DNA of 43,759 nt from Cohnella nanjingensis. GTDB taxonomy: Bacteria; Bacillota; Bacilli; Paenibacillales; Paenibacillaceae. The stretch is from the NCBI RefSeq assembly GCF_014212125.1, contig NZ_JACJVP010000062.1, positions 1 to 43,759 of the forward strand. The letters are read 5' to 3'. Below, one piece after another: positions 16,373 to 24,274 of the stretch. The position numbers were made by a program, and so were the translations under genes. Each line of letters starts with the position of its first letter. The first letter of the stretch is position 1. Below the pieces are notes generated by a model, which searched no databases, was not told the origin of the DNA, and saw only the letters and a program-made list of their open reading frames with translations.

Positions 16373-16885
16373 TTATTCTTCTTTGAAGCGCATCAGCTCC
16401 GGGAGCCCCAGCACTTCCGCCATCGTGATGAGCAAGCCGAGTCCGATGAATTCGCTCGCTTCCGCCTCGGCGTCCGGGAGGCCCGCCATTCGGATCCGTC
16501 CGGCCAGCAGCGCGTGAATGTCGCGGAACATCTGGCGGACCAGCTCGCGGATCGACGGTTCCGCGATCACGTGCGACTGCATGACCATCAGCATCTCGTC
16601 CCGGCGCGTCTCCAGGATGTGCATGAACGCGTCGCCGAGCGCGATCAGCAATCGGTCGGCAGGCGCCTGCACTTCATCGAACGCTTCGTAGAGACGGAGA
16701 ATCGAACGCTCGATGACGGCTTTATAGAGCTCTTCCTTGTTTTTGAAAAAATGAAACACGTACGGCTGCGTCACGCCCACCGCTTGCGCCACTTGAGCGG
16801 TCGTGGTCTTGTAGTAGCCCCACTCCGCAAAGATGGCGACCGCCTTGTCCAAGATCTGTTCCTTGCGGTCTTCCCGAACGGCCAT
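16373..16885 (-). CDS. TetR/AcrR family transcriptional regulator
   Basis: A 170-residue regulator. The N-terminal helix-turn-helix (about 10-55) reads ILDKAVAIFAEWGYYKTTTA and QVAQAVGVTQPYVFHFFKNK, the classic TetR pattern, followed by an all-helical ligand domain (HAFMHILETRRDEMLMVMQ-like helix; FIGLGLLITMAEVLGL at the end). The ATG at 16885 is chosen by family N terminus (MAVREDRKEQIL); only a weak GGTGAG precedes it. A strong promoter lies just upstream. The gene is isolated, so the target is unknown. Confidence 0.9.
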   Translation of the reverse strand: MAVREDRKEQILDKAVAIFAEWGYYKTTTAQVAQAVGVTQPYVFHFFKNKEELYKAVIERSILRLYEAFDEVQAPADRLLIALGDAFMHILETRRDEMLMVMQSHVIAEPSIRELVRQMFRDIHALLAGRIRMAGLPDAEAEASEFIGLGLLITMAEVLGLPELMRFKEE

Positions 16886-16920
16886 GGCCCTCACCCGACT
16901 TCGATTGATTGATGAATAAA

Positions 16921-16949
16921 ACAATAATCGGGCGGCGGGAGATTGTCAA
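16921..16949 (-). promoter_or_regulatory. Promoter of the TetR gene
   Basis: On the minus strand a perfect TTGACA (16949-16944), 17 bases, then TATTGT (16926-16921). The start of transcription would fall near 16914, about 29 bases before the ATG. Confidence 0.65.
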
Positions 16950-17087
16950 ATTCGGGCTTCCGCGCACGGATGGGCGAACCCGCCCCTCTCGCGCCCAGGG
17001 AGACGAATCGTCTAAGGAGCGATGATCCGCGTGAGCCTGGGCTCTTGCGATTCGTTCGGAACGGGGCGAATCCGCGTTCGCGCAGGG

Positions 17088-17603
17088 TTATCGGATGCTG
17101 CCGCTGGCGATGAGACGATACGTTTCCCGATCCAGATACCGCATCGTATCCGAGATCGAGTCGGTCAACGCCTTCAGATGCCGTTCGACGCTGCCGCCCT
17201 CGAATTCGGGCATCGGCGACGGAAGCTCCTCTTCGTCGAGCACGACGTAGGATCCGTCCGGCATCGCCAGCACGTCCACGATCATGTCGTGAAACGTCAC
17301 GGCATCGTCGGTGACGACGGTTCGTTCGACGAGATTGAAGTACGTGCCCAGGTACACGCCCTCGGGATTCAGCCAGTAATAGGCGTTGTAAGGCCGGTCC
17401 AGCCAATAATAGGCGACGGTATAAGCGCCTGCAGGGATGCACAGCTCTTCGTCTCCCTGCTTCATGCAGAAGGCTTCGCGCACTTTGTGCAAGAGGACGA
17501 GCTCGTCACCGGATTGCCGCAGCCGCACGCATGGATACGACTTTTTCGTGCCGTCGTATTTGATCGCATGTTCGGTGAATGTCCGGGTATCCGCATTCTC
17601 CAT
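17088..17603 (-). CDS. DUF402 protein, nucleoside tri-/diphosphatase (Ntdp)-like
   Basis: A 171-residue protein of the DUF402 family, whose Firmicute members are Ntdp-type nucleoside tri-/diphosphate hydrolases. Visible family features are YYWLDRPYNAYYWLNPEG, the strand YLGTYFNLVERTVVTDDAV, and the acidic metal-binding run FHDMIVDVLAMPDGSYVVLDEEEL. The ATG at 17603 has AAGGGGGGAG upstream; the longer open frame before it belongs to the shadow of the lipoprotein gene. It starts 53 bases after the DUF4309 lipoprotein gene on the same strand, and the two may share a transcript. Confidence 0.88.
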   Translation of the reverse strand: MENADTRTFTEHAIKYDGTKKSYPCVRLRQSGDELVLLHKVREAFCMKQGDEELCIPAGAYTVAYYWLDRPYNAYYWLNPEGVYLGTYFNLVERTVVTDDAVTFHDMIVDVLAMPDGSYVVLDEEELPSPMPEFEGGSVERHLKALTDSISDTMRYLDRETYRLIASGSIR

Positions 17604-17656
17604 GGTCTCCCCCCTTTCGGTCTCTCTATGTCTATACCCGCCTGGACGGCGAACGA

Positions 17657-18337
17657 TTAACCCGCCATATTGTTGACGGCATCCTGCGGGGAGAAGACGG
17701 AGATGTGGTCGACCTGTCCGGTGGACTTCGGAATGACGAACTTCAGCTGGAATTGCTTGCCCGCGTTGTAGACATAGATCGCGTCGTCCCCGTTCTTCGT
17801 CGTGTCCGCCGGCTTGCCCAGCGTGCGCTCGATCTGTTTGAGCGTCAGCTTCTGCAGCTTCGGGTCGCTGGAGCGCACGTCGAAGATCTGGCTGCCCTTG
17901 TTGAAGCCGATGACGGCGTTCTTCTTGGCGTAGGTGGCATAGATGCCTTTGCCCGCCGCTTCGGTCTTGTCGGCTTTGCCCCAGTCTTTCTCCACGTCGT
18001 CGATGAGGCCGGTATGCGCCGCGTAGGCGATGCCGGGCGCCCGCCCTTTCTGCGCGAGCTTCAACAGCTCCTTCAGCTCCGCGCCGGTATCGTCCGTTTC
18101 CGCGGTTCTGGCCGGGGGCGAAGCAGGCGGCTTCGTGCCGGTTCCCGCGCCGGCGCTCGGCGTCGGATCGGTGCCGGGCAACGGGTCGGACGCGACGGGA
18201 GAGGTGGCGGAAGCCGATGGAGAGGCCGGTGGAGACGCCGCTCCGTTGCTGCCGCCGTTGCCGGAGGCGCAGGCCGTCATGGCGAATACGCCGGCGAGCG
18301 CAAGGGAGAACGCGAATGTCTTCAGATGCGATTGCAT
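17657..18337 (-). CDS. DUF4309 (YjgB-like) lipoprotein
   Basis: A 226-residue exported protein. The signal ends in the lipobox MTAC (Cys near 23), followed by a Pro/Ser/Ala/Thr-rich low-complexity linker (about 25-80) that would span the cell wall, and then a DUF4309 domain (about 85-226). Domain signatures are KGRAPGIAYAAHTGLIDDVE, GKGIYATYAKKNAVIGFNKG, SQIFDVRSSDPKLQKLTLKQ and VDHISVFSPQDAVNNMAG. YjgB-type proteins of Bacillus are secreted; their molecular role is not known to me. AAAGGAG precedes the ATG. The long leader contains alternative hairpins and, further upstream, one copy of the duplicated 85-nt element. Confidence 0.9.
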   Translation of the reverse strand: MQSHLKTFAFSLALAGVFAMTACASGNGGSNGAASPPASPSASATSPVASDPLPGTDPTPSAGAGTGTKPPASPPARTAETDDTGAELKELLKLAQKGRAPGIAYAAHTGLIDDVEKDWGKADKTEAAGKGIYATYAKKNAVIGFNKGSQIFDVRSSDPKLQKLTLKQIERTLGKPADTTKNGDDAIYVYNAGKQFQLKFVIPKSTGQVDHISVFSPQDAVNNMAG

Positions 18338-18375
18338 AAATCAATGCTCCTTTGCGTATGGAATGTCTGTGTTGT

Positions 18376-18406
18376 AGGTTTAGACGTAAACCTTCGCGCA
18401 AAGGTT
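18376..18406 (-). promoter_or_regulatory. Mutually exclusive hairpins in the DUF4309 gene leader
   Basis: Two hairpins share bases 18389-18393. One pairs AGGTTTA with TAAACCT around a 4-base loop (18376-18393); the other pairs AACCTT with AAGGTT around 6 bases (18389-18406). They lie 40-70 bases upstream of the lipoprotein start codon. Such competing stems are typical of attenuators, but no T-tract follows, so any effect would be on translation or RNA stability. The remaining part of 18338-18778 holds GC-rich leader, the 85-nt element and the efflux-gene terminator. Confidence 0.4.
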
Positions 18407-18497
18407 ACCGCCGATTTCGGCAAAGCCACCTCCCAGATCAAGCCAGCTCGGCCGCAGCTCGGTCCGAATGTCGCATCCCATGACGTCCGTCCCGATG

Positions 18498-18582
18498 CCA
18501 AGCAAAAAAAGCTTCGCCGTCCTTGGAAGAGGGCGAGACGTTTTGATCGGAGGTCATACAGAAAGGAATAGGCGTGAAACTT
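18498..18582 (-). repeat. Duplicated 85-nt structured element, copy 1
   Basis: Read on the minus strand it runs from AAGTTTCACGCCTA to GCTTGG and aligns over its whole length with a second copy at 26367-26451. Shared blocks include AAGTTTCAC, CCTA, CTCCGAT/TCCGAT, AAAACGT, GCCCTCTTCC, GACGGC and CTTGG. CGCC pairs with GGCG around a CUUCC-containing loop, and an outer A-run can pair with a run of seven T. It lies 161 bases upstream of the DUF4309 lipoprotein start codon and just after the efflux-gene terminator. I do not recognise the class. Confidence 0.6.
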
Positions 18583-18601
18583 AAAAATGCTGGATGCCAA
18601 A

Positions 18602-18642
18602 AAAAGAGCGAAAGCCGAACGAGCATTCGGCTCGTTCGGCTT
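18602..18642 (-). terminator. Terminator of the RND efflux gene
   Basis: On the minus strand a 13-base perfect stem (arms 18642-18630 and 18624-18612, 5-base loop) is followed after six bases by a run of T. It lies about 140 bases past the stop of the efflux gene, with nothing recognisable in between. Confidence 0.75.
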
Positions 18643-18778
18643 GCGCCCGGTATCGTTCATGCGGCTGTATCCGCGATATTCCCGCCGCTTGAGAGGCCAC
18701 GCTAGACGGCATCCAACGCTTCGTTCCGCAGACGCCGGCTCCGCGCCTGAGCCTTGCAAGCGACGACGTTCATGGACG

Positions 18779-21700
18779 TTAGAAATTCTCCGCCTCGCGC
18801 ACTTTGCGCTTTTTCCAAGCCATCTCGTAGATGGCCGGGACGACGATCAAGGTGAGCAGCGTCGAAGTGAACAATCCGCCGATCACGGTAATCGCCAGCC
18901 CGCCGGAGATGAGGCTGGTCGAGGAACCCGACAGCGCGAGCGGCACCAACGCCAGCATCGTCGCGAATGCCGTCATCAGGATCGGTCTCAGGCGGGTCGC
19001 CGACGCCTCGACGATCGCGTCGGTGATGGCCATGCCGGCTTTGCGGTTCTTCTCTACGCGATCGAGCAGCACGACGGCGTTCGTCACGACGATGCCGACC
19101 AGCATCAGCATGCCGATCATCGCGCTCATCGACAGCGCCTGGCCGGAGACGAGCAGCGCGCCGAGCGACCCGACCGGGATAAAGACGAGCGAGGACAGAA
19201 TGATCAGCGGCGTGACCAATCCGCCGAACGTCATGCTCATGACGAGAAAGACGAGGCCGACCGCCGCGGCCATGGCGATGCCGATGCTCGCAAAGCCGTC
19301 ATTGATCATCTTGAGCCCGCCGCCGAACGCCAGCTCCACGCCGGACGGCAGCGCCAGCCCGCGGATGTCGGCTTCGACCGCCTTCGTCACCGCAGCCGTA
19401 TCGTTGCCCTTGATGCTGGCGCTGATCTTGGCGTACATTCGGCCGTCATCATGCTGGACCGTGACCAGCGCATTCTGAACGTCGACGGTCGCGATCTCCT
19501 TCAGCTTCATCCATCCGGACGCCGTCGGAATCGCGATGTCTTCGAGTTCCTCCCGCGATCCGATCCGCTGCGCGTAAGACAGCGTAACGTCCCGCTTCGC
19601 ATTGTCCAGCGTATACGTTCCCGCGTCGACCGGCTTCAACCGCTCGTTCACGGCTTGCATTACCGCATAAGCGTTGACGCCCGCGTCCAGCCCCTTCTGG
19701 TTCAGCGTCAGCACCCACTTGGGCGAGACGTCGTTCATGTTGTTGGCGATCTCCTTCAGGTCGGTGCGCGTCATCATCAGTTCCTCGATCTGTTGGGCGG
19801 CGCGGGACAGGTCGGCCGCATTGTTGGAATAGAGGCTGACGTCGATGCCGCTGCCGTTCGGCAAGCCTTGCTGCTGGCCTTCCTTGACCTTCACGGTAGC
19901 TCCTTCGGCTTCGGCTGCGACCAGCGAAGGCAGCTCCGCATTCGCCTTGTCGATCAGCTTGTCCATGTCCGCGCTCTTCGCGAATTGGACGCTTACGCTC
20001 GCTTTGTTGCTCTCCGCGACGTTCGCGAACCGTTTGCCCGAAGCGCCGCCGACGGTCACCTGAACATTCGTCACGTCTCCGAGGCTCTGCACGTAAGCTT
20101 CGACCTTCCCGGCGGCCTTGTTCGTCTGCTCCAGGGAGCTCTTGGCGGGGAGCGATACTTCGATAGACGCCGTCGGGACGGTATCCGCGGGCAGAAACGC
20201 TACGCCGAGCAGCGGAATGGTGCCAAGCGATGCCGCGAGGAGCGCAATCGCCGCGCCGAGCACGATCGCCTTGCGCTTCAGCGCGCCGCGGATGAGCTTC
20301 TCGTAGCCGCGCGCCAGCATCCCTCCGCCTTCCTTGTGAGGCTTGACGCGATTGAAGAACTTGGCGCCGAGCACCGGAATGAGCATCACGGCGACGAGCA
20401 AGGAAGAGACGATCGAGATGACGACGGCGAGCGAGAACGGGCGGAAGAACTCCCCGATCACGCCGCTCACGAACGCCAGAGGGGCGAAGACGACGACGGT
20501 CGCGATCGTCGAGGACGCCACGGCGCCGATGACCTCCTTGGTCGCTTTGTAGGCCAGCTCCTTGCCCTTCAGCTCGTTGCCCTTCTCTTGCTTCCACCGG
20601 AAAATATTCTCGATCACGACGATGCTGTCGTCCACGATCCGGCCGATCGAGACGGCGATGCCGCCTAGCGTCATGATGTTCAGCGTGTAGCCCATCTGGT
20701 TCATGATCGCGATCGTGGCGAAGATCGAGAGTGGCAGCGAGAGGATCGAGATCAGCGTGGCCCTGACGTTGCGCAGGAACAGGAAGATGATGACGACGCA
20801 GAACAAGGCGCCGAAGAGCCCTTCCCGCACGAGCGACGAGACGGACTCCTCGATCGCCTTGCCTTGGTCCTCTATGACATGCAGATCGAGCTCGCCTTTG
20901 TCCTGATAGCCTTTCAGGACGTCCTTGACTTCGTTCGCCACGTCGGCCGTATTGGCATCCTGATTTTTGACGACGCCGAGGACATAGCTGGGCTTCCCGT
21001 TAAACCGGGTCATCTCCTCTTGTGACGACACGGTGGCGACGGATGCGATATCCGACAATTTGACCTTGACGGCCGCCGCCCCGCCCCTTTGCTGCCCCGG
21101 GCCGCCCGCGGCGCTGCCGATCTCCAGGTTCTCGATCTGCGCGAGCGTATGGACGCTGCCGACCAGGCGCACGGGAATCGTCGCCTCCTCCTGGCTGACA
21201 TTGCCTAGCGGCAGCGCGTAATCAAGCGACTGGATGGCGCTCTGAATCGCGCTTAACGAGATGCCGTTGCGGCTCGCCTTGTCCTTGTCGACGACAATGT
21301 TCAGCCGCTCGGAGGAAGTCCCGTCCAGCGTCACGGAGCTGACGCCGCTCAGCTTCTGCAGCTTGGGGACGATCTCGGTCGCCAGCTTCGCCGCCAGCGC
21401 CTCGGAATCGGCGCCCTCCGCTCCCGTGTAGACGGCCGCTTGATAGACCGGGATCGATCCGGCCGACAGCCGTTGGACGGACAAGTTGGCCTTGTCCGGC
21501 AGCTTCAGCTTGGACAGCGCCGATTCGATGTCCGCCGCCTTCTTTTCCATATCCGTGCCGAACGGGAATTGGATGAAGACGCTGGCCGCATTTTCCGAAG
21601 AAGTGCTGGTCAACGAATCGTAGCCTTTGAAGCTCTTCAGGCTGTCTTCGATCGGCTTCGTGAGGCCGGTCTCGATCTCCTCCGTCGAAGCGCCCGGGTT

Positions 21701-21853
21701 CATCGCCTGGACGAACACGGCCGGAAGCTCGATATCGGGAAAGGTCTGCTGCTTGATCTGGGTGGCGGAATAGAAGCCGTACCCGAGCACGAGGATGCAC
21801 AGGATGACGACGGCCACCCCGTTTTTCAAGCTGATCTTGCTTAGCGCGTTCAT
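18779..21853 (-). CDS. RND efflux permease, SwrC/AcrB-like
   Basis: A 1024-residue proton-driven inner-membrane pump of the RND (AcrB/MMPL) superfamily. Topology is TM1, a large extracytoplasmic domain, TM2-7, a second large domain, TM8-12. Recognisable segments are the N-terminal LSKISLKNGVAVVILCILVL, PNIELPAV-type sequence (FPDIELPAVFVQ), the TM4 proton-relay region GIAVSIGRIVDDSIVVIENI, and the second-half equivalents LMLVGIVVTNAVVLLDRVEK and RLRPILMTAFATMLALVPL. No MFP or outer-membrane partner is encoded, as expected for Firmicute SwrC/YerP-type pumps that export surfactin-like or other amphiphiles. GGAG precedes the ATG but lies inside a hairpin. It follows the two-component genes by 69 bases and is probably their target. 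Confidence 0.94.
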   Translation of the reverse strand: MNALSKISLKNGVAVVILCILVLGYGFYSATQIKQQTFPDIELPAVFVQAMNPGASTEEIETGLTKPIEDSLKSFKGYDSLTSTSSENAASVFIQFPFGTDMEKKAADIESALSKLKLPDKANLSVQRLSAGSIPVYQAAVYTGAEGADSEALAAKLATEIVPKLQKLSGVSSVTLDGTSSERLNIVVDKDKASRNGISLSAIQSAIQSLDYALPLGNVSQEEATIPVRLVGSVHTLAQIENLEIGSAAGGPGQQRGGAAAVKVKLSDIASVATVSSQEEMTRFNGKPSYVLGVVKNQDANTADVANEVKDVLKGYQDKGELDLHVIEDQGKAIEESVSSLVREGLFGALFCVVIIFLFLRNVRATLISILSLPLSIFATIAIMNQMGYTLNIMTLGGIAVSIGRIVDDSIVVIENIFRWKQEKGNELKGKELAYKATKEVIGAVASSTIATVVVFAPLAFVSGVIGEFFRPFSLAVVISIVSSLLVAVMLIPVLGAKFFNRVKPHKEGGGMLARGYEKLIRGALKRKAIVLGAAIALLAASLGTIPLLGVAFLPADTVPTASIEVSLPAKSSLEQTNKAAGKVEAYVQSLGDVTNVQVTVGGASGKRFANVAESNKASVSVQFAKSADMDKLIDKANAELPSLVAAEAEGATVKVKEGQQQGLPNGSGIDVSLYSNNAADLSRAAQQIEELMMTRTDLKEIANNMNDVSPKWVLTLNQKGLDAGVNAYAVMQAVNERLKPVDAGTYTLDNAKRDVTLSYAQRIGSREELEDIAIPTASGWMKLKEIATVDVQNALVTVQHDDGRMYAKISASIKGNDTAAVTKAVEADIRGLALPSGVELAFGGGLKMINDGFASIGIAMAAAVGLVFLVMSMTFGGLVTPLIILSSLVFIPVGSLGALLVSGQALSMSAMIGMLMLVGIVVTNAVVLLDRVEKNRKAGMAITDAIVEASATRLRPILMTAFATMLALVPLALSGSSTSLISGGLAITVIGGLFTSTLLTLIVVPAIYEMAWKKRKVREAENF

Positions 21854-21862
21854 GTCGCTTCT

Positions 21863-21885
21863 CTCCTCTCTTTGTCTGAGAGGAG
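21863..21885 (-). promoter_or_regulatory. Hairpin that can mask the efflux gene ribosome site
   Basis: On the minus strand CTCCTCTC (21885-21878) and GAGAGGAG (21870-21863) are perfectly complementary with a 7-base loop. The second arm contains the GAGGAG ribosome site, 9 bases before the ATG at 21853. When folded, the stem would hide the site. Confidence 0.55.
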
Positions 21886-21922
21886 TATAGAACCCGAATT
21901 TGTCGCCATTGTGAACCGGGGG

Positions 21923-23299
21923 TTACAATTCGTCCGACGTCTCCGTCCGGAACGATACCGTGAAGGTCGTCCCTTCCCCCGGCCGGCTCGCCACCCGGAT
22001 GTCTCCATGGTGGAGATCGACGATCCGCTTGACGATCGACAGGCCGATCCCGTTGCCCGGGACGGTCCTCGCGCGGGACGGATCCACCTTGTAGAACGGC
22101 CGGAAGATAAGGTCCCATTCGCTCTCCGGGATGCCCGCGCCGTTATCGCGAACGGACACGGTCGCCGTATCCCCTCTTCTAATGGCGGTCAATTGGATCT
22201 CGCCGCCCGTCTCCGAGAACTTGATCGCGTTGCCGAGCAGATTGCTCCACAATTGAAAGAGCTTGTCTTCGTCCGCGACCACGTCGATCTCCTCGAGCGC
22301 AAGCGCGATACGAATTTCCTTGGGCGCCCATTGCGGTTCCAGCGCGATGACGGCTTTTCTCAGCTGCTCGTCCAACCGATAGGCTTGCCTGTTCAACTGC
22401 AAGTGCTCGTATTCCAGCGAGGAGAGCTGCAGCAGATCTTCCCCGAGCCGGGACAGCCGCTCCGTCTCTTCTTCGATGATGCCGAGCAACCTGAGCCGCG
22501 AAGCCTCGTCCATCTTTTTGTGCTTCAACGCCTGGGTGAACCCTTTGATCGAAGTGAGCGGAGATTGGATCTCGTGCGACACGTTGGAGACGAACTGCTG
22601 CCGGATCCGTTCGAGCGTCCCGAGCTCCTGCGCCATTGCGTTGAAGCTGCGCGTCAATTGACCGATCTCGTCCTTGCGTTTCGTCCGCATCTCGATGCGG
22701 AAGTCGCCCTTGCTCATGCGCCGGGTCGCGCTCGTCAGCCGCTTCAGCGGCCGGACGATGAATTGCGCCGCGACCAGAATGAACAAGCTGCCGAAGAACA
22801 TCACGAGCAGCAGCGCGATCTGGATAAAGCGGGCGACCAGCTTCAAGAACGGTCCAAGCGACGGCGCGAGGAATAAGGCGAACTTCTCCTGCCCGATCTG
22901 GAACGGCAGTCCGACGATCATGGATTGGGGCCCATGCGGGTTTTGGTTGCGGTACAGCCCTCCCTTTAGCACAAATTCGATCGCCTCATCATTGAGCGAG
23001 ATGTACTTGTTGCCCGTTAAGACATCGCTGTGCAGCAGTTTGCCGTCCGGTCCGTAGATATTGACGGCATTGGAAGCGGACACGGCGGCAATGCCCTTGA
23101 CCAGCATCTCCGAATGGGACGGATACGAGTCGATATACGATTCGATAATCTCTTTGCCGTTCTTGATCAGGTTGTCTTGAACGTAGCTTCTGATCTGATT
23201 CTCGTACAGCCGATTGATCAGGATCAACGAGAGGAACAGGCTGACCAGCACCGCCCCGAGAAAAGTCAGAACGACCCGCGCATAAAGCGACTTAATCAT
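21923..23299 (-). CDS. Sensor histidine kinase
   Basis: A 458-residue membrane sensor kinase. TM1 is at about 9-30, an extracytoplasmic sensing region at 35-150, TM2 at about 158-180, then HAMP (RPLKRLTSATRRMSKGDF), a HisKA domain with the phosphorylated His near 242 (FVSNVSHEIQSPLTSIKGF), and an ATPase domain with N box LLGNAIKFSE, G1 DNGAGI, F box FRPFYK and G2 GNGIGLSI. All catalytic boxes are intact. The ATG at 23299 with GAGG 6 bases upstream overlaps the response-regulator gene by 8 bases, so they are translationally coupled. The nearby efflux gene suggests an envelope or antimicrobial stress signal (inference). Confidence 0.95.
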   Translation of the reverse strand: MIKSLYARVVLTFLGAVLVSLFLSLILINRLYENQIRSYVQDNLIKNGKEIIESYIDSYPSHSEMLVKGIAAVSASNAVNIYGPDGKLLHSDVLTGNKYISLNDEAIEFVLKGGLYRNQNPHGPQSMIVGLPFQIGQEKFALFLAPSLGPFLKLVARFIQIALLLVMFFGSLFILVAAQFIVRPLKRLTSATRRMSKGDFRIEMRTKRKDEIGQLTRSFNAMAQELGTLERIRQQFVSNVSHEIQSPLTSIKGFTQALKHKKMDEASRLRLLGIIEEETERLSRLGEDLLQLSSLEYEHLQLNRQAYRLDEQLRKAVIALEPQWAPKEIRIALALEEIDVVADEDKLFQLWSNLLGNAIKFSETGGEIQLTAIRRGDTATVSVRDNGAGIPESEWDLIFRPFYKVDPSRARTVPGNGIGLSIVKRIVDLHHGDIRVASRPGEGTTFTVSFRTETSDEL

Positions 23300-23978
23300 G
23301 GTTCGCCTCAAGCCGGTAGCCTAGCCCGCGCAGCGTGACGATCTTGAAGTCCGAGGCGTAATCGGCGAACCGCTCGCGCAGCCGCTTGATATGCGTATCT
23401 ACCGTCCGCTCGTCGCCGTCGTAATCGAAGCCCCATATTTTCTGAATGAGCATATCCCTCGTGAACAGCTGTCCCGGATAACTGGCGAGCGTGTAGAGCA
23501 GCTCGAACTCCTTCATCGGCAGCGTCGCCGTCTGGCCCGAATCCGCGAATTCCACCTGATAGCTCTTCCGGTCGAGCACGACGCTCCCGAGCCGGACGGA
23601 CTGCGACATCGAGATCCGGTATCGCTTCAGCAGCGCCTTCACCCGCATGACCATCTCCATCGGGTCGAAGGGCTTCACGAGATAGTCGTCCGTCCCGAGC
23701 CGGAAGCCCTTGATTCGCTCCGCCGGCTCGCTCTTCGCGGTGATGATCAGTATCGGCTTGTCCCCCGATTCCCGCAGCTTGACGCACAGCTCCCAACCAT
23801 CCATCTCCGGCATCATCACGTCGAGGACGACCAGATCGATCGGGAACTTCTGCAAGTATTCCCACGCCGATTTGCCGTTCTGCTGCTCCACGACGTCCAT
23901 GCCCTCATCCTCCAGATAGAGCCGGACCAGCTCGCGAATATGCGCTTCGTCATCCACGACCATCACGGTAGTCGTCAA
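23292..23978 (-). CDS. OmpR/PhoB-family response regulator
   Basis: A 228-residue DNA-binding response regulator. The receiver domain (1-120) has the acidic pair Asp9/Asp10, phospho-acceptor Asp53 (LVVLDVMMPEMDG), switch Thr in IITAKS and Lys in DDYLVKPFDP. A winged-helix output domain follows (about 130-228), with LYTLASYPGQLFTRDMLIQ and RTVDTHIKRLRERF. The start is a TTG with AAAGGGGG 7 bases upstream, giving MTTTVMVVDDE; an upstream in-frame start would add 14 untypical residues. It is the first gene of a three-gene operon with the kinase and RND pump. The segment 23979-24205 shows no other gene; a clear promoter was not found there. Confidence 0.95.
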   Translation of the reverse strand: MTTTVMVVDDEAHIRELVRLYLEDEGMDVVEQQNGKSAWEYLQKFPIDLVVLDVMMPEMDGWELCVKLRESGDKPILIITAKSEPAERIKGFRLGTDDYLVKPFDPMEMVMRVKALLKRYRISMSQSVRLGSVVLDRKSYQVEFADSGQTATLPMKEFELLYTLASYPGQLFTRDMLIQKIWGFDYDGDERTVDTHIKRLRERFADYASDFKIVTLRGLGYRLEANHD

Positions 23979-24205
23979 GTCGGCGCCCCCTTTCCCTCTC
24001 TTCAATGCTTGATCTCTCATCCTTCAATCGTATCCTAACCATTTGTACGGGATGTGAACGCGGCATTACAAGTCGCGCACTTTGGCGCTGACCTGATCCT
24101 GCTCCCAATCTGGCGGTCGTACCCGATCTTGCCATTCCCCTATTCTAGATATCCCCGATTATAGAGGACCCGGCTAACCGCGTCCATGAAGATCGCCGCG
24201 CACGC

Positions 24206-24238
24206 CAAGAACCTCCGGCGGACGGCCGGAGGTTCTTG
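24206..24238. terminator. Strong hairpin downstream of the GxGYxYP gene
   Basis: A 14-base perfect stem (CAAGAACCTCCGGC at 24206-24219 with its complement at 24225-24238, 5-base loop) 37 bases after the stop. There is no T-tract on the minus strand, so termination is likely but not certain. Confidence 0.55.
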
Positions 24239-24274
24239 AGAGTCGTTTGTTGGCGCGGATGGGGCATGCGGAAG

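Noticed and set aside
17088..18401. One long 437-codon fusion protein ending in DUF402
   Set aside because: The upstream part is an out-of-frame reading of the DUF4309 lipoprotein gene; the DUF402 gene has its own ribosome site and ATG at 17603.
18587..20668. A 693-codon plus-strand frame
   Set aside because: It is antisense to the RND pump, is composed of Arg/Asp/His-rich sequence, and has no recognisable motif.
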